A stretch of DNA of 64,000 bases from Pithys albifrons albifrons (Eukaryota > Chordata > Aves > Passeriformes > Thamnophilidae). Below the pieces are notes generated by a model, which saw only the letters and a list, made by a program, of their open reading frames with translations, was not told the DNA's origin and did no database searches. Shown here piece by piece: positions 14,567 to 25,105 of this stretch. A program made the translations under genes and the position numbers. Location of the stretch: positions 59,116,477-59,180,476 of the forward strand of contig NC_092497.1 of the NCBI RefSeq assembly GCF_047495875.1, read 5' to 3'. Positions within the stretch are counted from its first letter, which is position 1. Every line of letters begins with the position of its first letter.

Positions 14567-15241
14567 GAAAAAAAGGAAGATGCAGATTTTAGAAGTTGGT
14601 CCAGTGAAGACAAGAATGCTAAACTCAAATATATATAAAAAGCTTACATCATGTGGGCAGATGTAAAAAGACACAACTTCTCTTCTGGTGGCAAAAAGCC
14701 TTTATGTGTCCTTGACCATGGAAACAGGAATCCAAGTCTGTGTTCTTTCAATTAGCAGAGAGTATGATAGAAAAATACCTGACATATGAATGCAGCAAGA
14801 CTCAGAAACTCAGTGCAGCAGATTAGAAAATACCTAAGATACCTCAAATTCATGCCATGAGTGGATGTTTTTAAATCTAATTCAAGTGTGTATAATTTTC
14901 TCCTAAAGGGGGCAAGATAGCATCCTTGACTGTGAAATGATTGGGACTGAAAAGCTGAATTCAACTGTCTTCCCCTGCTCCCTTCATTCTTTCCCTCATT
15001 CAGATCCTTGTGGGATCACAAGGGGTGAGTTTTTAAAATATGTTCATGTAGCAAACTTCTACAGAGCTCATTTGGAAAATCTAGTCAGTCAGCTCATTCA
15101 TAAACACCAGAGGGACCAAGGGCTAGGACAGTTAGAGAGATTCTGAAATGGGCAAACTTAATTCCTCGCTGGTGTACCTCGTGCCAAACTAAAAAGGTAA
15201 AAATAGAGAACAAACAGAAAGAGAGGAGATTTGAGGAGATT
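14567..15241. other. Non-coding stretch before the purine tract
   Basis: No gene or dispersed repeat was recognised. Small open frames on both strands show no features. The sequence becomes progressively purine-rich toward its right edge, where the tract at 15242 begins. Confidence 0.6.
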
Positions 15242-15540
15242 CAAGGGGAGGGCAGGGGAGGGAAAAGGGAAACGGGAAAGGGAAGGGGAAAGGGAAAGGG
15301 AAAGGGAAAAGGGAAAAGGGAAAAGGAAAAAAATGAAAGGAAAAAGAAAATAAAAAAATAGAAAAGAAAATAAAAAAGAAAGAAAAGAAAAAAGAAAGAA
15401 AAAAGGAAAGAAAAGAAAAGAAAAGAAAAGAAAAGAAAAGAAAAGAAAAGAAAAGAAAAGAAAAGAAAAGAAAAGAAAAGAAAAGAAAAGAAAAAAAAGA
15501 AAAAAAGAAAAAAAAAGAAAAGATAAGGAAAAGAGAAAAA
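15242..15540 (+). repeat. Compound purine tract: (AAAGGG)-type then (AAAAG)n
   Basis: This is almost pure A/G on the plus strand. The left part (about 15242-15333) repeats blocks of three to four G separated by three to four A. The middle is A-rich with a few T. The right part contains about 16 perfect AAAAG units at 15411-15490, inside a 152-bp stretch (15372-15523) with no pyrimidine. Such mirror-symmetric tracts can adopt triplex DNA, and the G-rich half could form G-quadruplexes. The long minus-strand open frames rich in Phe and Ser over this region are products of the repeat, not genes. Confidence 0.95.
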
Positions 15541-17099
15541 CATGAAAGGAAGCTGACATCTGGCCATTTCTTCTCAGGAGAGATCCAAGATGAAAATAGA
15601 TGGGGCTCTGAAGAGTACACTGGCAAAGGTGTTTCTTCAACCCAGGTGTTCTCTGTCTCTCACTTTCCTGAGTACAAAACTAACTTGCACATATAAAAAT
15701 AGAAGACAGGAAAAAAAATTCCAATCACTCCTAATCTTGAATCTCTTGCAAGCAGCATCAGCAACTCTGTAATTTATTTTAATGTGTCCGCAAAATGCTA
15801 TACTCCACCTTATCTTTGCATCTAAATGGTGATGGGGAGGGGGAAGAATAAATTTTAAACACCTATTTTTATGGATTTTATTAGGAAATATACATGGTCT
15901 TCAGGAATATTGATTGCTTTGAATTCTGCCTATTTTTTTCAAATTTAGACCAAATATATTTGTGCATGGTCTTCTCAGTAATTCAAGCTACAAACCAACA
16001 AGCTAAAGAATATGGGCAATTCATCTACTTTCATAATGAGAGGTCAGCTACTATTCTGCAGACGGGAGCATGACATCTGGGATTTCCATTCATTTCTTTA
16101 TTCATTTCTTCCTTATTATTACTACAATCCTGGCACTAGGACTGAACAATAGCATATAGAACTAACTACTACAAGTGAGAAATACATCAGATCTTTCAGC
16201 TAAGACATTTACATTGAAAGTAACACTGGCAGAACCCCTATGAAGATAATCCAGAATTCCCCAGTTATAAAACACGATTTTTCATGTAATTCTGATTTTG
16301 TCTAACTCATCATAATTTCTGTTGTATCTTTTGAACAGGAAAAAAGCCTGACACAAGACAGTAAAGATGAGACAGCAGAAGGAATGATAGCAGAATCCGT
16401 ACCCAACAGAAAAGGCCTCCCTATACAGTCTGGCATGGAGATTCCCAACTCCCATCACTCCTTCCCTCCTGTCAGAAGATACCAAAACCCATCAGCAAAC
16501 CCCTCCCTGTGCAGTACCACTACGAAGAAGATGACAACCTGCTGGCATTACCATTTATTCAGTTACCTGAAGTAGCAGAGAACTATGGAGTGAATTACAA
16601 GTGCGAGCATTCCCAATGATCCCTGACACTCCTAATTGTTATGAAAAAAGATGCATTTGAACACTTCAGAAGAGTGTTAAAAACATTTTTCAGATTGCAA
16701 AGTCAAGCTTTTTGAAATTACAAAGTGCTGAGAAGTTGCCATTTTACCTTGGTCTCAGTCTGCATATAAAAGCCAGTATAACATGATCAAGCTGCTGTTG
16801 GTTCTATGGGATCCGTGTGTCATTAAGTCACAGTGAGAAGAGTCTGTTCAAAGAACAATTAATTTCTTTTTCAGTAGAAAACATTACAAGTAAACTGAGG
16901 GTGTTTTTCCCCATAAAAAATAGTTTTGCATCAGAAAATCTCAGAAGCTTCTTATTGCCTCTTATTCAAGAATTTACTTAGGTTGCAAATATTGACAGAA
17001 CTTACATTTAACACTTCTGTCAGCTGAAAGGTTTTATTAACTGTACTGTATAGGGATGGAATTGAAGCAGAAAAAGGTTAATGAAAAAGTGACCAACAA
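15541..17099. other. AT-rich non-coding stretch, no gene recognised
   Basis: Nothing supported. Short open frames near 15590 and 16282-16575 look random. The stretch at 16080-16160 is T-rich with runs of 'attcatttctt', which could be an eroded repeat but matches nothing I can name. Confidence 0.6.
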
Positions 17100-17260
17100 T
17101 TTAGGCCCCCTGATTTGCAATGGTTCACGGTGTTTAGCACTTTGTCACTCATGTTCATGGCATAGTTCCCACTGACTCCAATTGCACATGTGAGAGTTCA
17201 GTACTCTTGCTGATCAGATCCCGTAATTTCAACTCAAGTCACCCAGCAAGTCAGGAACAT
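17100..17260 (-). repeat. Possible ancient amniote retroposon remnant (L3/CR1-like tail)
   Basis: The order of short blocks resembles 3' modules of old amniote L3/CR1-type elements known from turtles and crocodilians: 'ggcc..tgatttgcaa', then 'cccactgactccaatt', then 'agttcagtac' and 'gatcagatccc'. In those elements 'cccattgacttcaatgg' is followed by 'gctcagcac' and 'gatcaggccc'. The match is from memory and degraded. The strand is inferred and could be wrong. Confidence 0.3.
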
Positions 17261-17814
17261 GCAGTTAGTAATCATCTGTGCAACATAATTTGCCTATAAG
17301 CACACAGAAACTTTTGAAGAAGTTTACTTCACTCAATATTCTTCCTGTGCCCAGTGCATCCCAAGCAGCAGGTGAAAACTGGGCTCTGGGGATAATATAG
17401 CTGATTACTATATAATACACTGCACCATTTTCTGTCTAAGAAGATGCTCTTGCAACTAATTCTACTTTGTAAAGGAAAACAATAATAAAAAATAATAAAC
17501 CACTGAACAGCAAAATTTCTAACAAAAGCAGCATTTTTACTTTGAAAGGACCCAAGAATCCTTCAGATAACCCCAAGCACTTGGCTATGACTATTAATCT
17601 TCTGTGAAAAGTTCTTAGATAGTAAAGTGAAGAAGAACAGTAAAAAAGGCGAGAGATAGGTAAGATATACAGGGATATCTAAGACATATAAGAAGGAACA
17701 CACAGAGAGGATTTGGTTAGATGACTAAATTCTCTTTAACGAGGTCAAACTAACTAAAGTTAGGAGACATAAAGGAAAAATACAGCAAGAGTAAGAACTC
17801 CTATCAGCATATAT
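17261..17814. other. Non-coding stretch between ancient repeats
   Basis: No gene or repeat recognised. It contains 'cccagtgcatcccaagcagca' and AT-rich filler. No open frame of interest. Confidence 0.6.
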
Positions 17815-17955
17815 ATGGCACTTCACATGTGTAAACTACTTTTAAAAATTAACTAATTAATCCTCACAACCCGATATTCCCATTTGATGCAGCCAAGTAT
17901 TATCAACCTGCATTTTACTGGAGGAAACTAGGACAAAAAGATTGAAAGCTGTATT
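17815..17955 (+). repeat. MIR-like ancient SINE remnant
   Basis: This is the clearest MIR-like copy in the window. It runs through 'cacttcacatgtgtaaact', 'ttaatcctcacaac', 'cccattt', 'tattatcaacctgcatttta' and 'ggaggaaactagga', the order of the MIR core and downstream segment. The sequence after it (about 17960-18010, containing 'gtgcccaacttgagaca') may belong to another ancient repeat. Orientation is plus. Confidence 0.55.
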
Positions 17956-19664
17956 TCCAAAATGTCCATTAATTCTGTGCATCAGTCTGAAGTGCCCAAC
18001 TTGAGACATTGAAAAAAGAGGACATAAGATATTGTTCAGTTCCTGAGATAGCCAGCACCAGTCACAAAGAGGAGATCTGAGAAAAACAGCTGAAGTTTAG
18101 AACTGGGATAAAACCATGAGAACATTAGAACTGAGAAACATTTTTAGGGGACTGCTAGTAATACACATCAGTTCGAGACAGAGCTGGGCCTGATAATTGA
18201 AATTGAATGCAAGACACTGAATTTAATATTCATTCATTTAAGGAAAGACAGCTAGCACTGAAAGAAACCTCTGAATGAAGCCCCTGTGCTACACAACTAA
18301 AACAATATAGGGAACAGAGGAGGAGGTCCATGGAGAAGCGAAGAGGGCAAAGCCATGGCCAGTCACCACAGTTCATCCAATGTAGACTCAAGTTGGTCAA
18401 GGGGGAAAACTACAATGCTTGTACATACAAGAAGCCTTTCTATCTCTAAAGAGCACAGCAAGTACACAGGTCCTGAAATTCAGCATCCATGGCAGCCTCC
18501 CAGCGTCCCCACTGCTGGTCAGACCACAGATGAGCTTCTTCCTCTGTGACCTGTGTGTGTATCAAACCACATCCAGTGCTCTCAACACAAGCAAAAATCT
18601 TCTCCTCAGAGATTCTTGTGATTGCTTGCAGAACACCAGGTTTTAAAGAAGACAAAAGCAGTGTTTGGAAAAGAGCAAATACTGGGGCTTTGTGAACTCC
18701 AAAAACAATTTTTTTAACCTTCAGAAAACCAGACTGTGGATCAAGACTACACAAGTAAACCTTTTGAAGGAGTCTATTTTCCTATGGACAGACACAATTC
18801 TTAAAAGTCACATCCAGAAGTGAAAATCCCCTCTTTAATTTTTAAACTGTGGCATCACACAAGCTTACCTATGATATTTACTATTTATAATGAATGTGCT
18901 TCCATATATCAGGAAGGTAGCTGACTCGGTGCAGCAACCCTAAGCTCAATGCCAGTCTTGGAATGTATGTTCTTCCCTGTTGTCTAAATCCTTCCTTCAC
19001 TTCCCAGTAAATCAGGAAATAAAAACTACACATTGAACCTGACACATTCTTTACTGCATCAAAAACATATCTTCCACAAACATTACCTGTCTGTTGAGAC
19101 ATCAGGCCTTGGCATGCCTTGAACAGTGCATGTGTTTTGTGATCTCAGCTGCCAGACATATATATTTACTCCATCAGCTACTGTATCAAAAGCCTCATGT
19201 TTGTGTAGAACATGAACATGAAACACAACTGGTATCAAAGAGGTTAAGCAGTTCATCCCCCTTTTTTTGGCATAAAGAAGAAAAACACTATGAAATAAAA
19301 AATCCATGCTGCAGAAAGCCTTCAGACCTGTATTAAATGAAAAACTATGTGTGGCGTTTCTGGTTTCTAAAGGAAAAACAACTTTTTCTAAGCACGTTTC
19401 TTGTATCAGTCTTTGTTTGTAGAGCGCTGAGCACAATGTGCTCCCTCATCCACCATCCTGACTAGGACATTTCACAACAAACCCTCTTCCCTTCTTCCCA
19501 GTCCATTTACAGAGGTTACAAAGAACAAAATTTCTGCTCTCAGCTCTCAATAAAAAGGAATGTCTGCTTTCAAAACTTGCCATTTTTTGAAGAAGGACAG
19601 GTATTTTATCTCAGCAATTCTTACTGAGTACTGCATCATTCCAAAGGCTGTTGTTAATTACTTT
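17956..19664. other. Non-coding stretch, no gene recognised
   Basis: Open frames of about 100 codons occur on the minus strand at 18446-18754 and 19083-19436. Neither shows a known domain, a convincing splice site or third-position bias. I leave them uncalled. The first has a mixed acidic and aromatic composition and would be the one to check in transcript data. Confidence 0.55.
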
Positions 19665-19735
19665 AAGGCTGGGGTCAGAAACCTGTGGTTTGAAAGCCAC
19701 AGGTAGCTCTTCAGGAGCATGTGTTTTGCTCTTCA
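19665..19735 (+). repeat. Possible hAT-type DNA transposon end remnant
   Basis: The words 'ctggggtcagaaacctgtgg', 'gaaagccacaggt' and 'agctcttcagga' resemble the terminal region of some vertebrate hAT/Charlie-like elements, which begin with a 'ggggtcagcaacc'-type word followed by 'gagccaca-gcggctctt'. It holds a perfect dyad with 8-bp arms (19681-19688 and 19697-19704) around an 8-nt spacer. No second terminus or target-site duplication was found, so the call is tentative. Confidence 0.25.
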
Positions 19736-19780
19736 ATCCTCTGGCACCAGCCCACAATTTTCAACAATACACAAGCACGC

Positions 19781-19807
19781 GGGGGGGGGGGGGGGGGGGG
19801 GGGGGGG
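19781..19807 (+). repeat. Poly-G run (27 G)
   Basis: An uninterrupted run of 27 guanines preceded by 'cacgc'. This length is unusual for a nuclear genome. It may be unstable, may form G-quadruplexes, and its exact length is likely uncertain in any assembly. Confidence 0.95.
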
Positions 19808-20068
19808 AGTGTTCTTGGCAAGAGCGGGCCTTAATAGCTGAGTAGTCAGCTCCAGAAGTTCTCTTCTGTCTCTGCTAAGAACAAATCAAGCTTTTGAAAG
19901 TCAGTTTTGGCAAGTAACATGTTATCTCTCACCTCCTATTAACTTTGCTGAAATACTGATATGCACACAAAACAAACAACAAAGTAAATCATCATAGCAT
20001 CATCTTGATAAAACAGCAAGCAATACTTCCTAAAGAGTTATAATGCTGCATGCTAAGGATTTTGTTTT
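19808..20068. other. Non-coding sequence downstream of poly-G
   Basis: Ordinary AT-rich sequence. No feature was recognised. Confidence 0.6.
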
Positions 20069-20160
20069 GCTAAAAAAAACAAAAAACAATACAAAAAAAA
20101 AGAAACAAAAAAAGGGGGGAGGGGGGGGAAAGAAACCACAAACCCCCCAAACAAACAAAG
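20069..20160 (+). repeat. A-rich and G-rich homopolymer cluster
   Basis: Short A runs broken by single C or G are followed by A7, G6, A, G8 and then C6. The arrangement resembles decay of a poly-A tail plus secondary slippage, but no retroposon body is recognisable beside it on either strand. A similar T/G/A cluster occurs at 42973-43056. Confidence 0.7.
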
Positions 20161-21790
20161 AAATAAACTAGCAGTATTAGATGTTTCCTTCCCTGACAGC
20201 ATTATAGACTGGACTGCAGCAAGCACATTTCAGTGTAGACTCAATCTTAGATATCCTTTTTTCTTGTACTGGCTTGTCTTTCTCCAAACAAAAACAAACT
20301 TGCGTATGCACACACATTGTATCAAGTTTTTCTCTCCTCCTGTAACTTTCAGGAGGACAGTTAATGACTGAAAATTGGAGGAGAATGGAGGGACCAGAAC
20401 AAGAGTGAGATACAGTTTGTAAAATCTGCCCTCCAACATTGGTACTGCTGTTCAATTCATCCTTGTGATCAATTTGGTTGTCTCTGGAACATCTGCTCAC
20501 AAGCTGACAAATGATGAATCCTGTCTCAGAATCCATAAGCAGAAAAACAGCAGTCTGATAAACAGCCAACACAAGAAATATATGCACCTTTCATAACGAA
20601 GACAAATCTCTTATTCTCACTAAGTGCTTCCAACAGGAACACTAATTCTGTATTTATTTGCAGAGCATATGTACTGTGTCCAAAGCAGTGTGTTAAAAAA
20701 TATCTCCGGCAGCCAATTGGTTTGATTACATTACTCTTCCCCAGAGTAACAACAGCTCTGAAACAATAACAACATTCAAGAGCTTCTGCAAAAAAAAACT
20801 GTTTAGCAATATTTTGTGGGGTTTAATTTTTTCGTTCTTGCTTTGGAGTGGGGGGCAATATGGTACAGAACACTTTTATTCAAGAAGTATCCATGAAATA
20901 TCAAGGTCACCCATCAAAGACTTTTGTGTGCTTTCTCTTTGACATTTTTATTAATTTTAATTAATAACTCCAAGAATATCTTGCAGGATTCAACTTGGTT
21001 TAGATCTGGTCATGTGATTTTTCAGGCATCAAGGGACACTGGGTAAATTGTAATGCTCTTCCAAGCCAAAGAATGGTCTTTTTTAAAGTTAGGATGTTGA
21101 TGAATTGTTATTAGCCATGGCCTAAGCAAGCACAGAACACCGTATCTATTCCTCCTTCTGTGTTCTCAGAAATGATGCATGGAAAAATTAAGCAGAAAGA
21201 TCTGGAGACCCGCCTGAGTTGAAAAATGAAGCAGATATAAGCTGGAGGAAAAGCTGTGAGGAAAAGCAGCTCTTTGTATTATTCTTCTACTCTTGTCCTT
21301 TGATTGCAAATATAGAGCATGGGAAATACTGCACTGCATTTGTCTGTCTGAAAACTGTTAACATGTTGAAAGTAACACAATCACCTCTCACACTCTGAGA
21401 CACAAAAAAGACTGTTTTAACACAAGCAGTTTCATGTAAACTCTGACTTACAAGTTATGATCTGTTTGTAAAGTCAACACAGATGCTGAGGTACACACAG
21501 ATTCATTAGTTTGCAAGTGCAAAGTAATATTTACCTCCCCTGGTGTAGCTGGATGACTTACATCCTACCATCTAGCGCCCACACTGTGCCTATTCCACAT
21601 CATAATAATACTAACTCAGACTGTGGATCATAGAAAAAAACTATCAGATATGCAAGCTTTCATTAATTTAACAGGAACATTTAAAAAGATCCAATTAGCT
21701 GTTTCCCACAAGATGGATTGCACAGTCCACTAAACAAAACGCATCCCTCTAATTCCAACAGGGATTCAGATAGACAGGCTTAGAGATGGG
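20161..21790. other. Non-coding stretch before CR1
   Basis: A 136-codon minus-strand open frame at 20177-20587 is the longest here. It has scattered Cys and charged residues, no known domain and AT-typical codons, so chance is the simplest reading. The rest has no open frame or repeat worth calling. Position 20950-20967 is an AT palindrome ('attaattttaattaat'). Confidence 0.55.
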
Positions 21791-22590
21791 TTCGGCATGC
21801 CACTAAGATGGGCCTGGAGAACCTAGAGGAGTGGACCCATGTGAGTCACATGACAAGTCTTGCAACATGGATTAGGACAACCTCTGGTATAAGTACAGAC
21901 TGGGGGAGGAAGTGATTGAGAGCAGCTCTATGGAGAAGCACTTGGGGCTGTTGATGGATAAAAAACTGAACATGAGCCAACACTGTGCACTCGTAGCCCA
22001 GAAAGCAAATCATATCCCAGACTGCATCCAAAGCAGTGTGGGCAGCAGGTCAAGGGAGGTGATTCTGCCCCTCTGTTTTACTCTGGTGACATTCCACCAA
22101 GCAGCACTGTGTCCTATGCTGGAGCCTTCAGCACAGGAGGACCCTCAGTCCAAAGGAGGGCCACAAAACAGATCAGAAAGGCAAAGCTTCTCCACTGTTC
22201 AAAAAAAAAGCTGAGAGAATTCAGGTTGTTCAGCCTGGAAAATGAAAGATTCCAGGGAAACCTTACTGCAACCTTTCAATACTTACAGAGAGCTTATAAA
22301 AAGGATGGGGAAAGAGTTTTTAGCAATAGGGCAATAGTTTTAAACTAAAAAAAAAAAAGGCAGATTCAGACTAGACACAGAAGAAATTATTTACAATGAG
22401 GGTGGTGAAACACTGGAACAGGTTGCCCAGTGAGGCTGTAGATGCTACATCCCTGGAAACATTCAAGGTCAAGACGGACAGTGCTCTTAGCAACCTGATC
22501 TAGTTGAAAATACCCCTGCTCATTGCAAGGGGCTTGGACTAGACGACCTTTAAAAGTCCCTTGCAATCCAAACCACTCTGTGATTCTACG
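21791..22590 (+). mobile_element. CR1 LINE, 5'-truncated copy (plus strand)
   Basis: CR1 is the main LINE family of birds. This copy covers the end of the reverse-transcriptase reading frame and the 3' UTR. Clear landmarks in order are a 'gagagcagctctatggagaagcacttgggg' equivalent, a 'aacatgagccaacactgtgc' equivalent, 'gcaggtcaagggaggtgatt', 'ggaacaggttgcccagtgag', 'ggaaacattcaaggtcaag', and the terminal 'ttggactagacgacctttaa' with 'gtgattctacg' at the end. The coding part holds stops and small indels, including an A-rich insertion near 22200 and another near 22350, so the copy is dead. The 5' end is fuzzy; similarity is weak before about 21890. As is usual for CR1 there is no poly-A tail and no obvious target-site duplication. 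Confidence 0.93.
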
Positions 22591-24996
22591 AGAGCAGAGA
22601 GATCACTGCTCAGCAGTCTGGTGATGCTCTGTAGCAGGAGGCAGTCTCTGGGAGGCTATGATCTGCCTTGACCCAGTGTCTCTGCTTCACAGAGGACAAA
22701 ATCCTGCTAGCACCAGTTTGTTGATGCTGGATGGGCAAGTTCCTGCTGTGGTTAGAAATGCCTTCCATGGTGTGCTCTCTCAAACACAGACACCCACCAC
22801 AGAGGACCAGAATATGCAAACTTTGTGGCACCAGTATCAAGACCTGTATTTTTTATGTCTTCATTGAAGTAGTTACTATACTGTAATGGTATGAGCCTTG
22901 ACATTTCTTGAGACACGGGACTACAGAAAATTCAAACCTCTCAGCTGCTGTAGCAGTTCAGAAGTGATACAGAAGTGCTTGGAAACAACACAAAATTACA
23001 CAAAGAAGTTCCTCAAGCATAGTGACAAAACATCTAAGGTCTGCTATCAGCTGACATACCAAACAAGTTGGTAGTCTTTATCCATGCAGACAGGTACCAA
23101 TTCACACAAGCTACCATTACTTTTTAAACAGTCCCAAGTATTGCTCACAGTCTTCTGCAAAAAATTCAGGCCTTGAATAAAGTTATCTTACCACTTACCT
23201 CATGTAAGTGCTTTAAAAGCCAGACAGAAAAGCTGTTCAGTGAGCTGAACCTTTTGTTTCAGTACTTGGGATAAATGTAATCAGTGAATAAAATGCAGAA
23301 TTCAAGAATGTCTCTTGAAGCTTCATCTAAACTCATCAGCACACTTCATAGGGACTTCTACAAACATGTCAGTGGTTGGTTAACTTTCACCAAACTTGGC
23401 TGTACACACAATATACATAGGCATGCAAATAGTAAACCAGTTTTTCCCATTGTGACAGAAGTCACAGTTGCAAGCTGCGCATACAATTTTATATAATTGT
23501 GCTCCAAAATCCTAACAAAAGTCAGGTTTAGATGGCAGAGCAGTTAGATGCATTTAAAAAGAGCTTAGCACACAAGGAAACCATGAAATTCTTCACAGTC
23601 TGCCTGAGTATTTTAGCATTGATTAGTGCCAACCACATAGTTCAGTGCTCTTCCCTAGCAACTTGAACATGACTTACTGAAGTAAGTTAATTCAAAGTTA
23701 TTAAAACAGATGTGTGCAGTGCTGCATAGTTACACAGTTCTCTCAAATTACAATTACAACTGAAATTTCCATTACACAGATGATGCTATGCTAAGATGGC
23801 TCTGTTACTTTGCTTTTCTTCCCAACCCATCATCCTATCTATTCTTAGTCATCAAGTAAAATGTTTTCAGGGTTGTTTTGGTTCTTCCCTTGCACAAGTT
23901 TAATACAGATTTTCCTCAGAGAATTTCTGGCACACTAATAAATTTCTCAAAATTAAAAAAAAAAATTAGTGTGAATGGAAAATAGGACTTCTACAGAACA
24001 GCTCAATAATAAAATATTTGGGGATCCCTGGAAGATCTTAAACTGCTTCTGTTTCTTTTCTAAAACAGAGAAATTCAAGGTTTTGTTTGGGGTTGTTTTG
24101 TTTTTAAGACAGATTTAAGGACTCTCTACTCCTTTCAGTAGAAGAGGATAGAGATGTTACCTTGGCTTGGGCTGTGCTTAAAACATAAAAAGAGAGCAGA
24201 ACAGACATTATTTGGCCTTTCTCTTACTTCACTACATTTGTTACCATATTTCACTATGGTGGGATTCTGTTCCCATGATCACTGTGCCACAAAGGTGCCT
24301 GAAGTCATTACTCACTCTGTTAATCACTAACATGAATGGGGAAGAAGGGCCAGAACCTTTTCACATTACAGTCTCATATTGCTCAGGGGGAAATAAATAA
24401 CCCAAGTGTTGAAAGAGGATGAAATATAAAATGCCCTCCTTATAAACTTAACTTAAAGGTAAAGCTGTCACATGTTTCTAAACCTTAGCTACCCTTGCAG
24501 ACTACATTATCTGTAGTCCACTGGACTTCCATAGCACTTGCTATTAATTATGTCCATCATTTTCCCAAGTCTGTAGATAGAAGAATGTACTTAAATACAA
24601 TGCTAAGTGTCAAATTTAAGCACTGTGGTTTGCCCAAGTTTAGAGACATTGCTCACACAAGTCCAAGGAGTAAAATTTGACCATAAGAAGCCAATTCAGT
24701 TAGGAGTACAGACTTATTTTCTACATGCTGCTGCAATGCAAAGACCTCTTCCTCTTGCCATCCTAATGAACATGTTAAAGCAAAATTCTGCAATGGTAAA
24801 TAAAGGCATGGAGGTAAAAATACTTGCATCTCCATTCTATACATTTACATAGACACATAGCAACAGTTCTTGCCTACTTTGCAGCCCAGTAGCTGTTTTC
24901 ATCTCTTGTAATGGGCAATGCAAAAACCATTGTGCAGCTTAACACTCCTGTTGCAGTGACAAAATTTTTACAGCTGTTCAAGAGGCAAAAACCTGG
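22591..24996. other. Non-coding stretch, no gene recognised
   Basis: No gene is supported. Short open frames at 22610-22867 on both strands overlap each other and look random. The piece at 24260-24370 contains words such as 'gaagggccagaacc' that hint at an ancient amniote repeat, but not firmly enough to call. Confidence 0.55.
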
Positions 24997-25105
24997 CATT
25001 TCTTTTACAATTAAGGAAACTGATACATTGCATCCATTTCATTTAGTGAGACTTGAACATAGATCCGTGTGTTCTTGAAAGACAAGACTAAGACCCATGC
25101 CCACA
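24997..25105 (+). repeat. MIR-like ancient SINE remnant
   Basis: The sequence follows the later MIR consensus: 'cttttacaattaaggaaactg', a degraded 'gcacag...gttaagt' region, then 'tagtgagacttgaacatagatc' where MIR has 'gcagagctgggatttgaacccagg', then 'agactaagacccatg' for the final 'gctcttaacc' region. Orientation is plus. It is highly diverged. Confidence 0.5.

Noticed and set aside
15158..15640. 160-codon minus-strand frame rich in Phe, Ser and Leu
   Set aside because: Product of the purine tract, with three overlapping frames all open for the same reason.
20177..20587. 136-codon minus-strand open frame
   Set aside because: No domain, no coding bias, no splice sites. Its length is in the range of chance for this window.
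21846..22348. Small open frames in both directions within 21.8-22.4 kb
   Set aside because: They lie in the CR1 copy. The plus-strand frame is a broken piece of the CR1 reverse-transcriptase end, and the other is its antisense shadow.
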